Assembly (NCBI RefSeq): GCF_003313325.1
Contig: NZ_QMHQ01000001.1
Span: 434,001 to 498,000 of the forward strand
Length of the DNA stretch: 64,000 nucleotides
From: Pedobacter namyangjuensis
Lineage (GTDB): Bacteria > Bacteroidota > Bacteroidia > Sphingobacteriales > Sphingobacteriaceae
Direction: 5' to 3'
A program made the position numbers and the translations under genes. The notes below the pieces were generated by a model. It searched no databases and had not been told where the DNA came from. It saw only the letters and a program-made list of their open reading frames with translations. This document shows positions 17,447-26,824 of this stretch, one piece after another; the stretch's first letter is position 1; every line of letters starts with the position of its first letter.

Positions 17447-19711
17447 TTACTTATTAGCCTCGGCAATAGCTCTTTCTAGTATCTCGTCTCTACCCTCGCT
17501 AATTCCTTTTGCAGTTTGCTCAACATATATGTTCGGTAAAATGCCAATCCCATGATGCTGAGAACCGTCATGTTTTAAAACTTTCATCCCGGTAAAGCGA
17601 AAACTGTAACCACCAGGTAAGCTAACCGAATTTACATTGCCATTTGTGCCAGCCGTTGGTTGACCGATTATAGTTGCAAGTTTGTAATGCTCTATAAAGC
17701 TCATAAAGCTTTCAGCCGCACTTATGGCTTGCCCATCTATTAAGAAAAATATTTTTGCATTTAAGTGCGGAGATTTCGGCTTTACGCCCCAATTTAAGTT
17801 TTCATAACCTGCTATATTTTCTTGATCTGGATAGATGATTTTTGGAATCTGCATCCACTTAGAAGATGTATCTTTTCTCGTCATTAAATACTGAATAAAT
17901 AGAGCATTTTCATTAGAGCGACCTCTTAAGTCGCAAATAATAGCTTTGCTTTTTTGAAGCAATGGTAACGCCGCATCAATCGTTTTCATATCAGCATTGC
18001 TGATGCTTATATAAGTAATATCATTTCCAAGAGATTTTATGGTGTCTTGCTTAGGTAGTAATGGATGATAATCGCTATCGAAAATGTTTCTGGTCATTTT
18101 GAACTCCTGACCATTTTCTATCGTTATGCTAAGTGGTGTGTCTTTTTCCCCAATCAGAGATTCAGTTTTTGATCTGTGTTTTAGATACCCTTCTGTAGCT
18201 GCGGAAATGGTTTCGTTTATCTTTTTAAAATGGGTAGCCACGTCTAGCCCATTTATTTTTTTAACCACGTCTCCCTTTTTTAAACTTAGCTTACTATCCA
18301 GTACTGATGTAATCAGCAAATCCTTTCCAACCCATTTCCACGCAATTGGAGGCATGTAGAAATTCTTGTTTTCTGGGTACGATGAATGGATATGACCATC
18401 CTTTAGCTTTGCCGTTAGTTTAGTAAGCACGTTAAAATAAGCATCGGCATCTTTAGTTTTATAACTTTCGTGTAACGCTTGTTTTAAATCCTGATTCCAG
18501 TCTGTTTTGGCAACATCGAAATAAGGATAAAAATGTTGAAACACATTCCATATATTTATTATGTTTCCTAATTTGAAATAAGAATCGGAAGTTTTAAAAG
18601 TGTAGTTTGTATCATTTATTTTTGACAAAAACGAAGTGGTTTTTAAACTGTCTGGGATTGGATAGGTATTTTTCTTTGTCCCATAAAGTGCTAATGGAAA
18701 GACAACTTTTAAATTATTTCCAATGTGTTTTTCAGCATATTCGCCAAATTTCGGATGCTCTTTAAATAAATTAAGTTCTACCGAATCGGGTTGGTTTGCC
18801 AAATTTGGAGATTCTAAAAGGAGAAATTTGTTACCACTTTCTTCTTTGATCGTGAATGTATACTTTGAGCCGATAATTGAGGATCTTCCTGCAAAAAAAT
18901 TGATGGACGTTGGGTTTTTATCTAAAGTGTCACTCTCAAAATTTGTACTGTAAATCTCTCTTCCATCTATTTTCAAAGAAATATCATCTACAGCGTACTT
19001 CCCGGAATTAACAATGTTGGGGCCAAATGTTATTGCCGTTGCGTCTTGATCAATTCTTCCTTCGATTGAAAATGTGTTCCACGTTTTGTTATTAGCTTCC
19101 TCCTTCCAGTTGTTTTTAAAAAAACCAAATTGTTTATTTCGTTTTGTAACAACGAACGAGAATGAACCCTCTCCCTCTCCGCTTATTAATTTTGAACGAT
19201 AAGTAAGTTTAAAGTTCTTGTCTGGTATAACTGTTGTGTCTGTAATTGATTTATAAGCATTTGCCCTGCCTAAGAAAATCTTCGGTTTGAACACGGTCGT
19301 TCTATTTGTTCTAGCACTTTGATAGAGTGCTCTTTTATCGCCAGCAGTACCCACGCCCAAATGTTGCCAACTTACCACATCATAACCTTTTAAACTTTTT
19401 GGCGTAAGTAAGTTTGCATCAAATTTATAGTTTTCAGTGTGGCCTAAGATTTTAACACCAGGCATTAGCTCGCTAACTAAACTATTTAAGGTGTTTTTTA
19501 GTTCTGCGTCATTTTTACAGTTTTCTACTTTTTGGGCACCATAAATAGCAAATTTATCCCAATCAATTTTCGTAGCATCATCTCCAGGATAAAAGTATTT
19601 TAAGTAACCGTAAACCTTTGCGAAAGCATATTCATTATCTATTTGTTGCTGGGTTTGAGCGTAGGCACCAAAAGAAAAAAGGAGAAGTAAAAGAGATATA
19701 ATTTGTTTCAT
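17447..19711 (-). CDS. Secreted S41 family peptidase with N-terminal accessory domains
   Basis: This 754-residue protein has a signal peptide (about residues 1-18, ending GAYA). A helical N-terminal region (QQIDNEYAFAKVYGYLKYFYPGD) resembles the equivalent helical part repeated near residue 375 (NIINIWNVFQHFYPYFD). Between them lies a beta-sandwich of about 150 residues. A PDZ-like segment (LKKGDVVKKINGLDV) precedes the tail-specific protease core, with probable nucleophile Ser664 in GQAISAAESF and the ending HHGIGILPNI. It should degrade proteins in the periplasm or outside the cell. It appears monocistronic. Confidence 0.88.
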   Translation of the reverse strand: MKQIISLLLLLFSFGAYAQTQQQIDNEYAFAKVYGYLKYFYPGDDATKIDWDKFAIYGAQKVENCKNDAELKNTLNSLVSELMPGVKILGHTENYKFDANLLTPKSLKGYDVVSWQHLGVGTAGDKRALYQSARTNRTTVFKPKIFLGRANAYKSITDTTVIPDKNFKLTYRSKLISGEGEGSFSFVVTKRNKQFGFFKNNWKEEANNKTWNTFSIEGRIDQDATAITFGPNIVNSGKYAVDDISLKIDGREIYSTNFESDTLDKNPTSINFFAGRSSIIGSKYTFTIKEESGNKFLLLESPNLANQPDSVELNLFKEHPKFGEYAEKHIGNNLKVVFPLALYGTKKNTYPIPDSLKTTSFLSKINDTNYTFKTSDSYFKLGNIINIWNVFQHFYPYFDVAKTDWNQDLKQALHESYKTKDADAYFNVLTKLTAKLKDGHIHSSYPENKNFYMPPIAWKWVGKDLLITSVLDSKLSLKKGDVVKKINGLDVATHFKKINETISAATEGYLKHRSKTESLIGEKDTPLSITIENGQEFKMTRNIFDSDYHPLLPKQDTIKSLGNDITYISISNADMKTIDAALPLLQKSKAIICDLRGRSNENALFIQYLMTRKDTSSKWMQIPKIIYPDQENIAGYENLNWGVKPKSPHLNAKIFFLIDGQAISAAESFMSFIEHYKLATIIGQPTAGTNGNVNSVSLPGGYSFRFTGMKVLKHDGSQHHGIGILPNIYVEQTAKGISEGRDEILERAIAEANK

Positions 19712-19765
19712 GGCTTTTTTTACTAATGTAGTAAGTATCAGCCAATGGAAATGTTAATAAATGCT

Positions 19766-19830
19766 AAAGCCTCTAATTTTCAGAGATCTTTCGCTTTGTC
19801 GCGGAAGAACCCTAAAATAATAGAGGCTTT
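19766..19830. repeat. Long-loop inverted repeat between S41 and glnS genes
   Basis: AAAGCCTCTA (19766-19775) and TAGAGGCTTT (19821-19830) are perfect 10-nt arms separated by 45 nt. They lie just downstream of the minus-strand glnS stop. It may terminate glnS, although the longer T run is on the plus strand. Confidence 0.5.
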
Positions 19831-19856
19831 TTATAATTCGCTTTAAATATCCGCTT

Positions 19857-21512
19857 TTAGCTTTTCGGCTTCCAAGCTTCTTTTAATCCAACGGTTCTGT
19901 TAAAGATTAAATTTTCTGGAGTTGAGTCTTTATCTAAACTGAAATATCCTTTACGTATAAACTGATAACCCAAGTTCTGCGTAGCGTTAACTAAAGAAGG
20001 CTCTATATAAGCTTTCGAAATTACTTCCATACTATTCGGGTTTAAGTAATCTTTAAAGTCGCCTTCCTCCGAATCTGGAGATTCTACACTAAAAAGTCTG
20101 TCGTACAAACGAACTTCTGCAGTTTTAGCATGTTGGGCGCTCACCCAATGGATGGTTCCTTTCACGTTAATTCCGCTGGTGTCTTCGCCACTTTTAGACT
20201 CTGGAATGTAAGTACAATAAACTTCGGTTATGTTTCCGTTTTCGTCTTTTTTATAGTCTGTACACTGCACAATGTAAGCGTGCTTTAATCTAACGGTAGC
20301 TCCAGGAGCCAATCTGAACCATTTTTTAGCCGGTTCTTCCATGAAGTCTTCTCGCTCTATCCAAAGTTCATTGCTAAATGGAATTTCACGTGTGCCACCT
20401 TTATCTTCAGCTTCTGGATTGTTCTCTCCAATTAATGTTTCTTCACCTTTAGTGTAGTTGGTAATAATTAATTTAATTGGATCTAAAACAGCCATCACTC
20501 TGTGCGCTCTTTTATTTAAATCTTCGCGAATGCAAAACTCTAATAAGCTTAATTCGATTAGGTTTTCTCTTTTGGCAATGCCTATACGCTCACAAAATTC
20601 TTTAATGCTTTCTGGCGTGTATCCTCGTCTGCGCAAACCACTTATGGTAGGCATTCTTGGGTCGTCCCAACCGCTTACCAGGTTTTCGTTTACCAATTGC
20701 ATTAGCTTGCGCTTGCTCATTACCGTATAGGTAAGATTTAAACGTGCGAATTCGTATTGTTTAGAAGGGAATATCCCTAATTTTTCTATAAACCAATCGT
20801 ATAATTCGCGGTGCGAAACATATTCTAAAGTACAAATAGAGTGCGTGATGTTTTCGATGCTATCGCTTTGTCCGTGGGCAAAATCATACATTGGGTAAAT
20901 GCACCAAGCATCGCCAGTACGGTGGTGGTGTGCGTGTTTAATACGATAGATAATCGGGTCTCGCATTAGCATATTCGGACTAGCCAGATCGATTTTAGCA
21001 CGTAGTGTGCAAGCGCCGTCAGGTAGTTCGCCGTTTTTCATGCTTGCAAATAAAGCCAGGTTTTCTGCAATACTGCGATCTCTGTAAGCGCTAGGTTTAC
21101 CTGCCTCCGTAGGTGTGCCTTTTTGCGTTGCAATTTCTTCGGCTGTGCTATGATCTACGTATGCTAAGCCATCTTCAATCAGTTTTACTGCAAAACCATG
21201 TAGTTGATCGAAATAATCTGAAGCATAAAGCTCGTTTTTCCACTCAAAACCTAACCAACTAATATCTTCCTGCTGGCTGTTTACGTATTCTGTTTTTTCA
21301 GTTACCGGGTTGGTATCGTCAAAACGTAGGTTTGTGTAACCGCCATATTTTTGGGTTAAGCCAAAATTTAGGCAAATAGCTTTGGCATGGCCAATATGTA
21401 AATAACCATTAGGTTCTGGCGGAAAACGTGTTACCAATGTTTTGGTTTTTCCGCTTTGCAAATCATTCTCTATTAGTTCTTCAATAAAGTTTAATGATTT
21501 TTCTTCACTCAT
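19857..21512 (-). CDS. glnS: Glutamine--tRNA ligase
   Basis: This class I synthetase charges tRNA-Gln. The HIGH motif is in PPEPNGYLHIGHAKAI, and the KMSKS-type loop is VMSKRKLMQLV. The two beta-barrel anticodon-binding domains complete a protein of about 551 residues, normal for bacterial GlnRS. An in-frame ATG exists at 21536. I prefer 21512 (MSEEKSLNFIEE) because a TAnnTTTG element overlaps the upstream position. Having GlnRS as well as GluRS means Gln-tRNA can be made directly. It is divergent from the B12-binding protein gene. Confidence 0.96.
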   Translation of the reverse strand: MSEEKSLNFIEELIENDLQSGKTKTLVTRFPPEPNGYLHIGHAKAICLNFGLTQKYGGYTNLRFDDTNPVTEKTEYVNSQQEDISWLGFEWKNELYASDYFDQLHGFAVKLIEDGLAYVDHSTAEEIATQKGTPTEAGKPSAYRDRSIAENLALFASMKNGELPDGACTLRAKIDLASPNMLMRDPIIYRIKHAHHHRTGDAWCIYPMYDFAHGQSDSIENITHSICTLEYVSHRELYDWFIEKLGIFPSKQYEFARLNLTYTVMSKRKLMQLVNENLVSGWDDPRMPTISGLRRRGYTPESIKEFCERIGIAKRENLIELSLLEFCIREDLNKRAHRVMAVLDPIKLIITNYTKGEETLIGENNPEAEDKGGTREIPFSNELWIEREDFMEEPAKKWFRLAPGATVRLKHAYIVQCTDYKKDENGNITEVYCTYIPESKSGEDTSGINVKGTIHWVSAQHAKTAEVRLYDRLFSVESPDSEEGDFKDYLNPNSMEVISKAYIEPSLVNATQNLGYQFIRKGYFSLDKDSTPENLIFNRTVGLKEAWKPKS

Positions 21513-21533
21513 ATCAATCGTAATTTTGAATTT

Positions 21534-21541
21534 CAAAGTTA
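21534..21541 (-). promoter_or_regulatory. Candidate -7 element for glnS
   Basis: On the minus strand TAACTTTG matches TAnnTTTG and lies 21 nt before the preferred glnS ATG at 21512. It overlaps the alternative upstream ATG. No strong -33 motif is visible. Confidence 0.4.
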
Positions 21542-21632
21542 GTAAAATGGATGTATTTTAAGCTTGTTTTTTAGTTGGTTGGTTAATAAAACGGCTAAAA
21601 TTTTTACATTTACAGATACTATACAATCAAAT

Positions 21633-22052
21633 ATGAACAAAACACTAAACAGGCCGATAAGGGTTTTGGTAGCGAAAGTAGGTTTAGATGGGCATGATCG
21701 TGGTGCAAAAGTAATTGCAACATCTTTACGAGACGCCGGTATGGAAGTAATTTACACGGGTTTACGGCAAACGCCAGAAATGGTGGTTAACACCGCTTTG
21801 CAAGAAGACGTAGATGCTATCGGAATTTCCATTCTCTCTGGAGCGCACATGACTGTTTTCCCAAAAATTGTAAACATTATGAAAGAAAAAGGCCTAACAG
21901 ATGTTTTGTTAACGGGGGGTGGTATTATTCCAGATCCTGATATAATAAAACTGCAAGAGATTGGTGTAGGAGGATTATTCCCGCCAGGAACGCCTATGGC
22001 AAGTATAGTTTCGTACATAGAAAATTGGGTAGTAGAAAACAGAAATTTTTAA
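21633..22052 (+). CDS. Cobalamin B12-binding subunit of an acyl-CoA mutase
   Basis: This protein of about 139 residues equals the C-terminal B12-binding domain of methylmalonyl-CoA mutase. It carries the base-off/His-on motif DGHDRG (DxHxxG), the SILSGAHM loop and a GGGIIP segment. Stand-alone copies form the small subunit of two-part mutases (methylmalonyl-CoA or isobutyryl-CoA type). The large catalytic subunit is not in the window. An upstream in-frame ATG at 21564 would add residues without similarity, so 21633 is preferred. The enoyl-CoA hydratase gene starts 3 nt after its stop, placing it in an acyl-CoA catabolic operon. Confidence 0.9.
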   Translation: MNKTLNRPIRVLVAKVGLDGHDRGAKVIATSLRDAGMEVIYTGLRQTPEMVVNTALQEDVDAIGISILSGAHMTVFPKIVNIMKEKGLTDVLLTGGGIIPDPDIIKLQEIGVGGLFPPGTPMASIVSYIENWVVENRNF

Positions 22053-22055
22053 GCA

Positions 22056-22832
22056 ATGGAATATCAAAACATTATAGCCGAAGTAAAAGAGCAAATTTTT
22101 TACATCACCATAAACAGAGCAGAAAAACTTAATGCTTTAAACAAAGCTGTTTTGCAAGAGTTGGCAAGTGCAATTTCTTATGCTTCGCAAAGCGATGAAA
22201 TTAGAGCTGTATTAATTACAGGTGCGGGAGAGAAAGCTTTTGTAGCGGGTGCTGATATAGCTGAGTTTCAGAATTATAATTTAGAGGAAGGTAAAGCGCT
22301 AGCAAAAGATGGCCAAGCTAATGTTTTTGATGCTATTGCAAATTGCCCAAAACCAGTTATAGCAGCGGTTAACGGCTTTGCACTGGGTGGCGGCTTAGAG
22401 TTGGCCATGGCTTGCCACATTCGTATTGCTAGCGAAAATGCGAAGTTAGGTTTGCCCGAGGTTACTTTAGGATTAATACCAGGGTATGGTGGTACGCAAC
22501 GATTAACGGAGTTGGTTGGAAAAGGACGTGCGATTGAAATGATAACCACTGCCGATATGATTACAGCTCAAAAAGCAGCAGAAATTGGTTTGGTTAACGA
22601 AGTTGTTGCGCAAAGCGAGCTGATTGAAAAAGCAGTCTCTATTTTAAATAAGATAAAATTGCGTGCGCCATTGGCAATAACTAGTGCGCTAAAGTCCATT
22701 AATGCAGCAGGCAAAGAAAATGGTTTCGAAATAGAGATCCAAGAGTTTGCCAACTGTTTCCAAACGGAAGATTTTAAAGAGGGAGTTAGCGCATTTTTAG
22801 AAAAACGCAAGGCCGAGTTTAAAGGCAAGTAA
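22056..22832 (+). CDS. Enoyl-CoA hydratase/isomerase (crotonase) family
   Basis: This 258-residue crotonase-fold enzyme should hydrate 2-enoyl-CoA in fatty-acid or branched-chain amino-acid breakdown. Oxyanion-hole segments are AFVAGADIAEF and NGFALGGGLELAMACHIRIAS. The catalytic glutamate lies in LPEVTLGLIPGYGGTQRL, matching short-chain enoyl-CoA hydratases. The length is standard. It directly follows the mutase B12 subunit, which supports a role in propionate or branched-chain acyl-CoA metabolism. The exact substrate is uncertain, and 3-hydroxybutyryl-CoA dehydratase is possible. Confidence 0.93.
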   Translation: MEYQNIIAEVKEQIFYITINRAEKLNALNKAVLQELASAISYASQSDEIRAVLITGAGEKAFVAGADIAEFQNYNLEEGKALAKDGQANVFDAIANCPKPVIAAVNGFALGGGLELAMACHIRIASENAKLGLPEVTLGLIPGYGGTQRLTELVGKGRAIEMITTADMITAQKAAEIGLVNEVVAQSELIEKAVSILNKIKLRAPLAITSALKSINAAGKENGFEIEIQEFANCFQTEDFKEGVSAFLEKRKAEFKGK

Positions 22833-22997
22833 AAGTGTTTTTAACTATAAGTTATATTTGTGCTATTATTAGTTAATTGTTTATCTCAAAGGAAAATAGC
22901 GACGTAAAATTCATAAAAATGGATAAAAATTTTCGAAAAAAGATGTAGAAAATATTTCCCATCGCAATATTTTTATATATTTACTTTGACTATTTGA

Positions 22998-24428
22998 ATG
23001 ACGCAAATGAAGAAGATACTAATTGTTGATGATGAGATAAACATAGGTTTGCTTTTATCAAAATTTTTAACCAGAAACTCGTACATCGTAGAAACTACCA
23101 CTAGTGGAAGCGCTGCTTTGGACATTTTATCGAAGCAAGCTTTTGATTTAGTATTGTGCGATTACCGACTGGAAGATACCGACGGTAAGGAGATGCTGAT
23201 TAAAATTAAAGAGAACTATCCAAGAACTGGTGTAATTATTATTACCGGTTATTCTGATATTAAATTAGCGGTAGAATTAATTAAGCTAGGTGCTTATGAC
23301 TATATCACTAAGCCATTATACCCAGATGAGATTTTAAATACCATAAATAAGGCAATTGAAATGCAGATTGTCTTAAACGAAACTGAATCTGAACCGGTAG
23401 TAAGTGGCAAAAAAGATAAAACAACTCGTCCGGTACAAGCAGAAACAGGCGAATTTGTTGTGGGGCAGAGCGCTGCATCTAGAGATTTGATGAAACAAAT
23501 TATGCTTGTTGCACCAACCTCTTACAGTGTAATTTTAACAGGCGAAAGTGGTACGGGTAAAGAGTCTGTGGCGCAAACCATCCACCTAAACAGCCCTAGA
23601 AAAGACAAGCCTTTTGTAGCGATGGATTGCGGTTCATTAACAAAAGAATTAGCGGGTAGCGAATTTTTTGGGCATGAGAAAGGATCTTTTACTGGAGCTT
23701 TATACACTAAAATTGGCCATTTTGAAATGGCAAATGGTGGTACATTGTTTTTAGATGAGGTGGGTAACCTTTCTTATGAAATCCAAGCTGCATTGTTAAG
23801 AACCGTTCAAGAGAGAAAAATTAAACGTATCGGTAGTACAAAAGAGATTGACCTAGACGTTCGTATAATCGTAGCTACAAACGAAAATTTAGGAGACTCT
23901 ATCCAAAAAGGTAGATTCAGAGAAGATTTATACCACAGGTTTAACGAGTTCTCTATCCATTTGCCACCAGTGCACCAACGTGGTAGAGATATAATGGTAT
24001 TCGCAAATACTTTTTTAGCAGTTGCTAATGAAGAACTGAATAGAAACGTAGTAGGTTTTTCTCCAGAAGTTGAAGAGTGTTTTCTTACCTATAATTGGCC
24101 AGGAAACGTTCGTGAGTTAAAAAACGTAGTAAGAAGAGCTACACTTTTAACCGAAACGGATGAGATACAACTTAAAGCTTTACCACTTGAAATTTCTACT
24201 TACGCCAAAGCTACAGCAATCGAAAATGCGGTAGAAAATACCATTGTAAGGTCTGCAACAGCTAACAAACCCCGAGATTTGAAAAATGCAGCACTTGAAG
24301 CCGAGTACGAGGCAATTTTAAATGTACTTAGAGAAGTAAACTTCAATAAGACTAAAGCAGCTAAAATTTTAAATATAGATCGTAAAACGCTTTATAATAA
24401 AATGAAAGCCATTGATTTAGACAGCTAG
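22998..24428 (+). CDS. Sigma-54-dependent NtrC-family response regulator
   Basis: This 476-residue activator has three parts. A receiver comes first (phosphoacceptor Asp55 in VLCDYRLEDTDG, lysine in ITKPL). The AAA+ central domain follows, with Walker A GESGTGKE, a sigma-54 contact loop GSFTGA (Ser in place of Ala in GAFTGA), and Walker B GTLFLDEVGNL. A Fis-type helix-turn-helix ends the protein (NKTKAAKILNIDRKTLYNKM). It should activate RpoN promoters after phosphorylation. No kinase gene adjoins it. ATG at 23007 is an equally possible start. A terminator follows immediately, so it is monocistronic. Confidence 0.95.
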   Translation: MTQMKKILIVDDEINIGLLLSKFLTRNSYIVETTTSGSAALDILSKQAFDLVLCDYRLEDTDGKEMLIKIKENYPRTGVIIITGYSDIKLAVELIKLGAYDYITKPLYPDEILNTINKAIEMQIVLNETESEPVVSGKKDKTTRPVQAETGEFVVGQSAASRDLMKQIMLVAPTSYSVILTGESGTGKESVAQTIHLNSPRKDKPFVAMDCGSLTKELAGSEFFGHEKGSFTGALYTKIGHFEMANGGTLFLDEVGNLSYEIQAALLRTVQERKIKRIGSTKEIDLDVRIIVATNENLGDSIQKGRFREDLYHRFNEFSIHLPPVHQRGRDIMVFANTFLAVANEELNRNVVGFSPEVEECFLTYNWPGNVRELKNVVRRATLLTETDEIQLKALPLEISTYAKATAIENAVENTIVRSATANKPRDLKNAALEAEYEAILNVLREVNFNKTKAAKILNIDRKTLYNKMKAIDLDS

Positions 24429-24445
24429 TAGAAATAATAAAAACT

Positions 24446-24475
24446 AAAAGCCTCCAAACAAATTGGGGGCTTTTG
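24446..24475 (+). terminator. Rho-independent terminator after the NtrC-type gene
   Basis: AAAAGCCTCC and GGGGGCTTTT form a stem with one G-T pair around a 9-nt loop, followed by T-rich sequence, 17 nt after the stop. Confidence 0.85.
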
Positions 24476-24506
24476 TTATTTAATAAACATACATCTAAAC
24501 GCCGTT

Positions 24507-25559
24507 ATGTCTATTTTCAGTTACAAACAACGCAATAATATCACCTTGGTAATTATAATTGCTTTGGGTTGTTTAATCGCTTATTCCCTAATGGGGATAT
24601 TTGGTTCGCTGTTAAGTACTTTGGTTCTATACACTATTTTAAGGCCAGGCTATATTTACCTTACCGAAACCAGAAATTGGAATAGAAGGCTTGCCGCTAT
24701 CCTAATACTTTTTCTTTCGATAATTATACTCATTCTTCCATTTTATGCCTTAAGTAGCATGGTTATAGAAAAAATAACCGAACTAAAGAACGACCATATT
24801 TACTTTAAAAACGTGCTCTATAAACTGCAACATCTTATACCGGTTGATGGAGAAATACAACAGATTATAGAAGATGGTTTAAAAAGCGTTGGTGCTTGGG
24901 CAACAGGATTATTTCCGTCATTAATTTCGGGTGTTTTTAATATTGTACTCGGTTTATTGCTAATGTACTTTTTACTCTACTTTATGCTAGTAGAACGAGA
25001 AGCATTTGAGAATGCAATGGTAAAGTATGCACCATTTAGGGAACAAAATGCCATCCGCTTTGCCGAAGAAATGAGAAATACTACCTATGCAAATGTAGTG
25101 GGGCAGGGTTTTATAGCCATTGTGCAGGGAGGCTTGCTTAGTTTGGCATTTTATGTTCTGGGTTATAAGGATCCGTTGTTTTGGGGCGTGATAACGGCTT
25201 TTATCTCATTGGTGCCCTTGCTAGGTCCGCCGGTAGTATTTGTACCTGCCGCCATTTTACAATTTGCCGATGGCAATAATTTTGCAGCTTGGGGTATGCT
25301 AATCTTTGGCTTTGTAGTAATTATAAATATAGACAATGTACTTAGGTTCATGATTGCGAAAAAAGTTGGCAACATTCATCCGGTAATTACCGTAATTGGC
25401 GTGGTTATTGGTATTCCTTTATTTGGTATTTTGGGGTTGGTCTTTGGTCCATTATTGTTATCTTACTTCTTCTTGTTAATAAAGATCTACGAAACGAGCT
25501 CAATGGCGTCAGAAAGATTAGAAAGAATTAAAACAATTCAAGAACAAGAAGGGTTGTAA
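24507..25559 (+). CDS. AI-2E family transporter
   Basis: This 350-residue inner-membrane protein of the AI-2 exporter/YdiK-YhhT superfamily has about seven to eight hydrophobic helices in the usual pattern. A pair lies at the N-terminus (around 10-75), followed by an amphipathic periplasmic stretch (80-130). A conserved ITAFISLVPLLGPPVVFVPAA region and a final pair around 290-330 complete it. Proteins of this family export varied small molecules or ions; the substrate here is not evident. A YtxH-like gene follows 71 nt later with its own -7-like motif at 25588 (TATATTTG). Confidence 0.92.
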   Translation: MSIFSYKQRNNITLVIIIALGCLIAYSLMGIFGSLLSTLVLYTILRPGYIYLTETRNWNRRLAAILILFLSIIILILPFYALSSMVIEKITELKNDHIYFKNVLYKLQHLIPVDGEIQQIIEDGLKSVGAWATGLFPSLISGVFNIVLGLLLMYFLLYFMLVEREAFENAMVKYAPFREQNAIRFAEEMRNTTYANVVGQGFIAIVQGGLLSLAFYVLGYKDPLFWGVITAFISLVPLLGPPVVFVPAAILQFADGNNFAAWGMLIFGFVVIINIDNVLRFMIAKKVGNIHPVITVIGVVIGIPLFGILGLVFGPLLLSYFFLLIKIYETSSMASERLERIKTIQEQEGL

Positions 25560-25630
25560 ATGTAATAATGGCTTAACAACTGGCTCTTATATTTGAAATA
25601 AACATTGTTAAACATAAAAAATTAATTATC

Positions 25631-25897
25631 ATGAACGATAACTCAAAAGTTGTAGTAGCATTATTAGCTGGTTTAGCTGCAGGAGCGGCATTAGGTTTAT
25701 TGTTTGCGCCAGAAAAAGGTTCAGACACACGCGATAAATTAAGTGAATCGTTGAAAGATTTTGGTGATTCTATTAAAGATAGAGCGGCTGATGAAATTAA
25801 CAATTTAGCTGGCTTAAAAGATAAAGTTGTAGATTCTATTAAGACAAAGTTACGTGGTGTAGAAGAAGAGTTTTCTTCGGAAGTTGAACACAGTTAA
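25631..25897 (+). CDS. YtxH domain small membrane protein
   Basis: This 88-residue protein has an N-terminal glycine/alanine-rich TM helix (about residues 7-27), the family motif LLFAPEKGSDTRDKL, and a charged amphipathic C-terminal half. YtxH-like proteins are small, often stress-associated membrane proteins of unknown mechanism. It begins a run of three small envelope genes (to 26717), each starting within 20 nt of or overlapping the previous one. A second YtxH-like gene occurs at 56879 beside a mechanosensitive channel gene. Confidence 0.88.
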   Translation: MNDNSKVVVALLAGLAAGAALGLLFAPEKGSDTRDKLSESLKDFGDSIKDRAADEINNLAGLKDKVVDSIKTKLRGVEEEFSSEVEHS

Positions 25898-25915
25898 ATA
25901 GTAATAAAATAAGCT

Positions 25916-26296
25916 ATGGAAGAAAACAAAGTAAAAGATATTGAAGATTTATACCAAGACGCAAAAGATTACATTGATACTCGAATAGAATATACTCGAT
26001 TATCTTTAGTAGAAAAAGGCGCAAAAATTATTGCCGATCTTATTACTAATACAACGGTGGTAATTGGTTTTGTTCTTGCATTTTTGTTTGCGTCGTTTAC
26101 GCTTGCACTTTACCTTTCTGATGTATTTAGTAGTTACACAAAGGGCTTTGGATGTGTTGCGGGTATTTATTTGTTGTTATCTATCATTGTTTTCTTAACC
26201 AAAGACAGATATATAGAGAAAGTACTGGTAAATTTATTTATTAGAAAGTACTTCGAAAAGGTTGCTGACAAAGACGAAGAAGATGAACAGAAATAG
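25916..26296 (+). CDS. Phage-holin-superfamily membrane protein (PF07332-like)
   Basis: This 126-residue protein has a charged amphipathic N-terminus (EDLYQDAKDYIDTRIEYTRLSL) and two adjacent TM helices (about 42-65 and 78-100). An acidic/lysine tail ends it. This is the layout of the 'putative holin superfamily' found next to YtxH and DUF883-like proteins in many bacteria, where it is a membrane-stress protein and not part of a phage. It lies 18 nt after the YtxH gene and overlaps the next gene by 14 nt. No other phage genes are near. Confidence 0.82.
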   Translation: MEENKVKDIEDLYQDAKDYIDTRIEYTRLSLVEKGAKIIADLITNTTVVIGFVLAFLFASFTLALYLSDVFSSYTKGFGCVAGIYLLLSIIVFLTKDRYIEKVLVNLFIRKYFEKVADKDEEDEQK

Positions 26297-26717
26297 AAAC
26301 ATACGTACATTGGACGAACTGCACCTTGAAGTACAGCTGCTAAAGGCTGATTACAAGAATAAAGGTGTGTTGCTTACTGAAGATGCTAAAACGTATGTTA
26401 AACAATTTACGTTAGCTAATCTTTTTAAAAAATATGCTACACCAAGCGGATTTTTAAAGCTTGATGAAAAAACGCACATCAGTAGCAAAATAATGTCTAT
26501 TGCTTTGCCTATGCTTTTAAACAGCACGGTTTTTAGAGGTTCTGGAATGATAACAAAGGCGCTTGGAGCTTTAGTTTCTGGTAAGGTAGGTAAATCTTTA
26601 GATGCCGAAAGCCTATCGGGAATTTTTAACATGGCCAAATCTTTGTTTACCAAAAAAACTAAAAAGAAAGATGCGTTTATAGATTATGGCATACCGCCAG
26701 ATAGCGAAACATATTAA
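26283..26717 (+). CDS. Conserved small envelope-operon protein of unknown function
   Basis: This protein of about 144 residues is not recognised as a named family. It has a basic N-terminus (MNRNRNIRTLDEL), a helical region predicted to be amphipathic, and a moderately hydrophobic central stretch (about 65-95, IMSIALPMLLNSTVF). A lysine-rich segment (TKKTKKKDAF) lies near the end. The start at 26283 gives a 14-nt overlap with the preceding gene; an alternative start lies 21 nt earlier. Being third in the YtxH/holin-like operon and followed by a strong terminator, it probably works with those membrane proteins. Confidence 0.7.
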   Translation: MNRNRNIRTLDELHLEVQLLKADYKNKGVLLTEDAKTYVKQFTLANLFKKYATPSGFLKLDEKTHISSKIMSIALPMLLNSTVFRGSGMITKALGALVSGKVGKSLDAESLSGIFNMAKSLFTKKTKKKDAFIDYGIPPDSETY

Positions 26718-26720
26718 CGA

Positions 26721-26752
26721 AAAATGCCACAGTGAGAGCTGTGGCATTTTTT
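26721..26752 (+). terminator. Rho-independent terminator of the YtxH operon
   Basis: AAAATGCCACAG and CTGTGGCATTTT form a perfect 12-bp stem with a 6-nt loop and a T run, 4 nt after the last gene. Confidence 0.92.
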
Positions 26753-26824
26753 GTTGATATTAATTTTTGCACTTTCATTGCGAGGAGATGGTGTTCTGCT
26801 TCTTTCCTCTCAACGAAGGATTTT

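Noticed and set aside
25916..26296. Holin-superfamily protein as evidence of a prophage
   Set aside because: No capsid, tail, integrase or lysin genes are nearby. This family is common in YtxH-type envelope operons.
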